Shown here: positions 5,611 to 5,667 of the stretch, one piece after another
Layout: every line of letters begins with the position of its first letter
Numbering within the stretch: position 1 is the stretch's first letter
Source of the DNA: Phycisphaerales bacterium UBA7708
GTDB lineage: Bacteria > Planctomycetota > Phycisphaerae > Sedimentisphaerales > Anaerohalosphaeraceae
Direction: 5' to 3'
DNA length: 5,667 nucleotides
Assembly (NCBI GenBank): GCA_002482415.1
Contig: DLFY01000232.1
Location: 1-5,667 of the forward strand
Made by a program: the position numbers and the translations under genes
The notes under the pieces: generated by a model
Database searches by the model: none
Seen by the model: only the letters and a program-made list of their open reading frames with translations
Told to the model about the DNA's origin: nothing

Positions 5611-5623
5611 GATACAGCGTATC
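5611..5623 (-). promoter_or_regulatory. Dyad at the predicted transcription start of topA
   Basis: GATAC (5611-5615) and GTATC (5619-5623) are perfect 5-base arms around a 3-base spacer. After one mismatch, the symmetry continues for three more A/T pairs (5607-5609 with 5625-5627). It starts seven bases downstream of the -10 element, so it could be a repressor site or a hairpin at the very 5' end of the mRNA. Confidence 0.35.
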
Positions 5624-5629
5624 AAAATT

Positions 5630-5638
5630 ATTATAACA
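5630..5638 (-). promoter_or_regulatory. Extended -10 promoter for topA-groES
   Basis: Read on the minus strand, this is TGT followed by TATAAT, a perfect -10 (5630-5635) with its extension (5636-5638). No good -35 is seen at 16-18 bp spacing (best candidates are A/T-only around 5652-5659), which is acceptable for an extended -10. The start would be near 5623, giving a leader of about 36 nt. The surrounding 5588-5667 is strongly AT-rich, as expected for a promoter that has to melt easily, and could make it supercoiling-sensitive. Confidence 0.55.
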
Positions 5639-5667
5639 ATTTATAATACAATAATTTATGTCTTATT

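Overview
The window most resembles a chromosomal segment from a free-living Gram-negative bacterium of the Planctomycetota/Verrucomicrobiota/Lentisphaerota type, perhaps Phycisphaerae-like. This is inferred from two adjacent PEP-CTERM sorting-signal proteins, one with an InlB-type repeat, from a solitary divergent GroES, and from a TopA with three zinc ribbons. No rRNA, tRNA, CRISPR array, insertion sequence or phage gene was seen.

Layout. Bases 1-889 (+) hold the C-terminal three quarters of an AlaC-type PLP-dependent aminotransferase whose 5' end is cut off by the window edge. Bases 890-1347 are non-coding: a terminator-like hairpin, a good sigma70-type promoter, and an unusually long (about 317 nt) predicted 5' leader that contains several small inverted repeats, a nearly C-free GT-rich tract and a perfect hairpin just before the ribosome binding site. 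Bases 1348-1908 (+) encode a small secreted PEP-CTERM protein of unknown function. It is followed by two perfect hairpins in tandem (1941-1972 and 1977-2000). Bases 2118-2681 (+) encode a second secreted PEP-CTERM protein with one InlB B-repeat-like domain. Bases 2682-2854 form a convergent intergenic gap with a 10-bp-arm dyad. On the minus strand, topA (5587 to 3191) and a divergent groES (3187 to 2855) are separated by 3 nt and look like one transcription unit, driven by an extended -10 promoter at 5630-5638.

How they work together. The two plus-strand middle genes probably feed an exosortase/PEP-CTERM export and surface-anchoring pathway whose sorting enzyme is not in this window. topA-groES is a housekeeping pair (DNA supercoiling and protein folding). 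The alanine aminotransferase belongs to central nitrogen metabolism and shows no functional link to its neighbours. No defence system or clearly new multi-gene system is visible. The parts least explained by known families are the long leader before the first PEP-CTERM gene, the hairpin pair after it, and the coupling of a divergent GroES to TopA.
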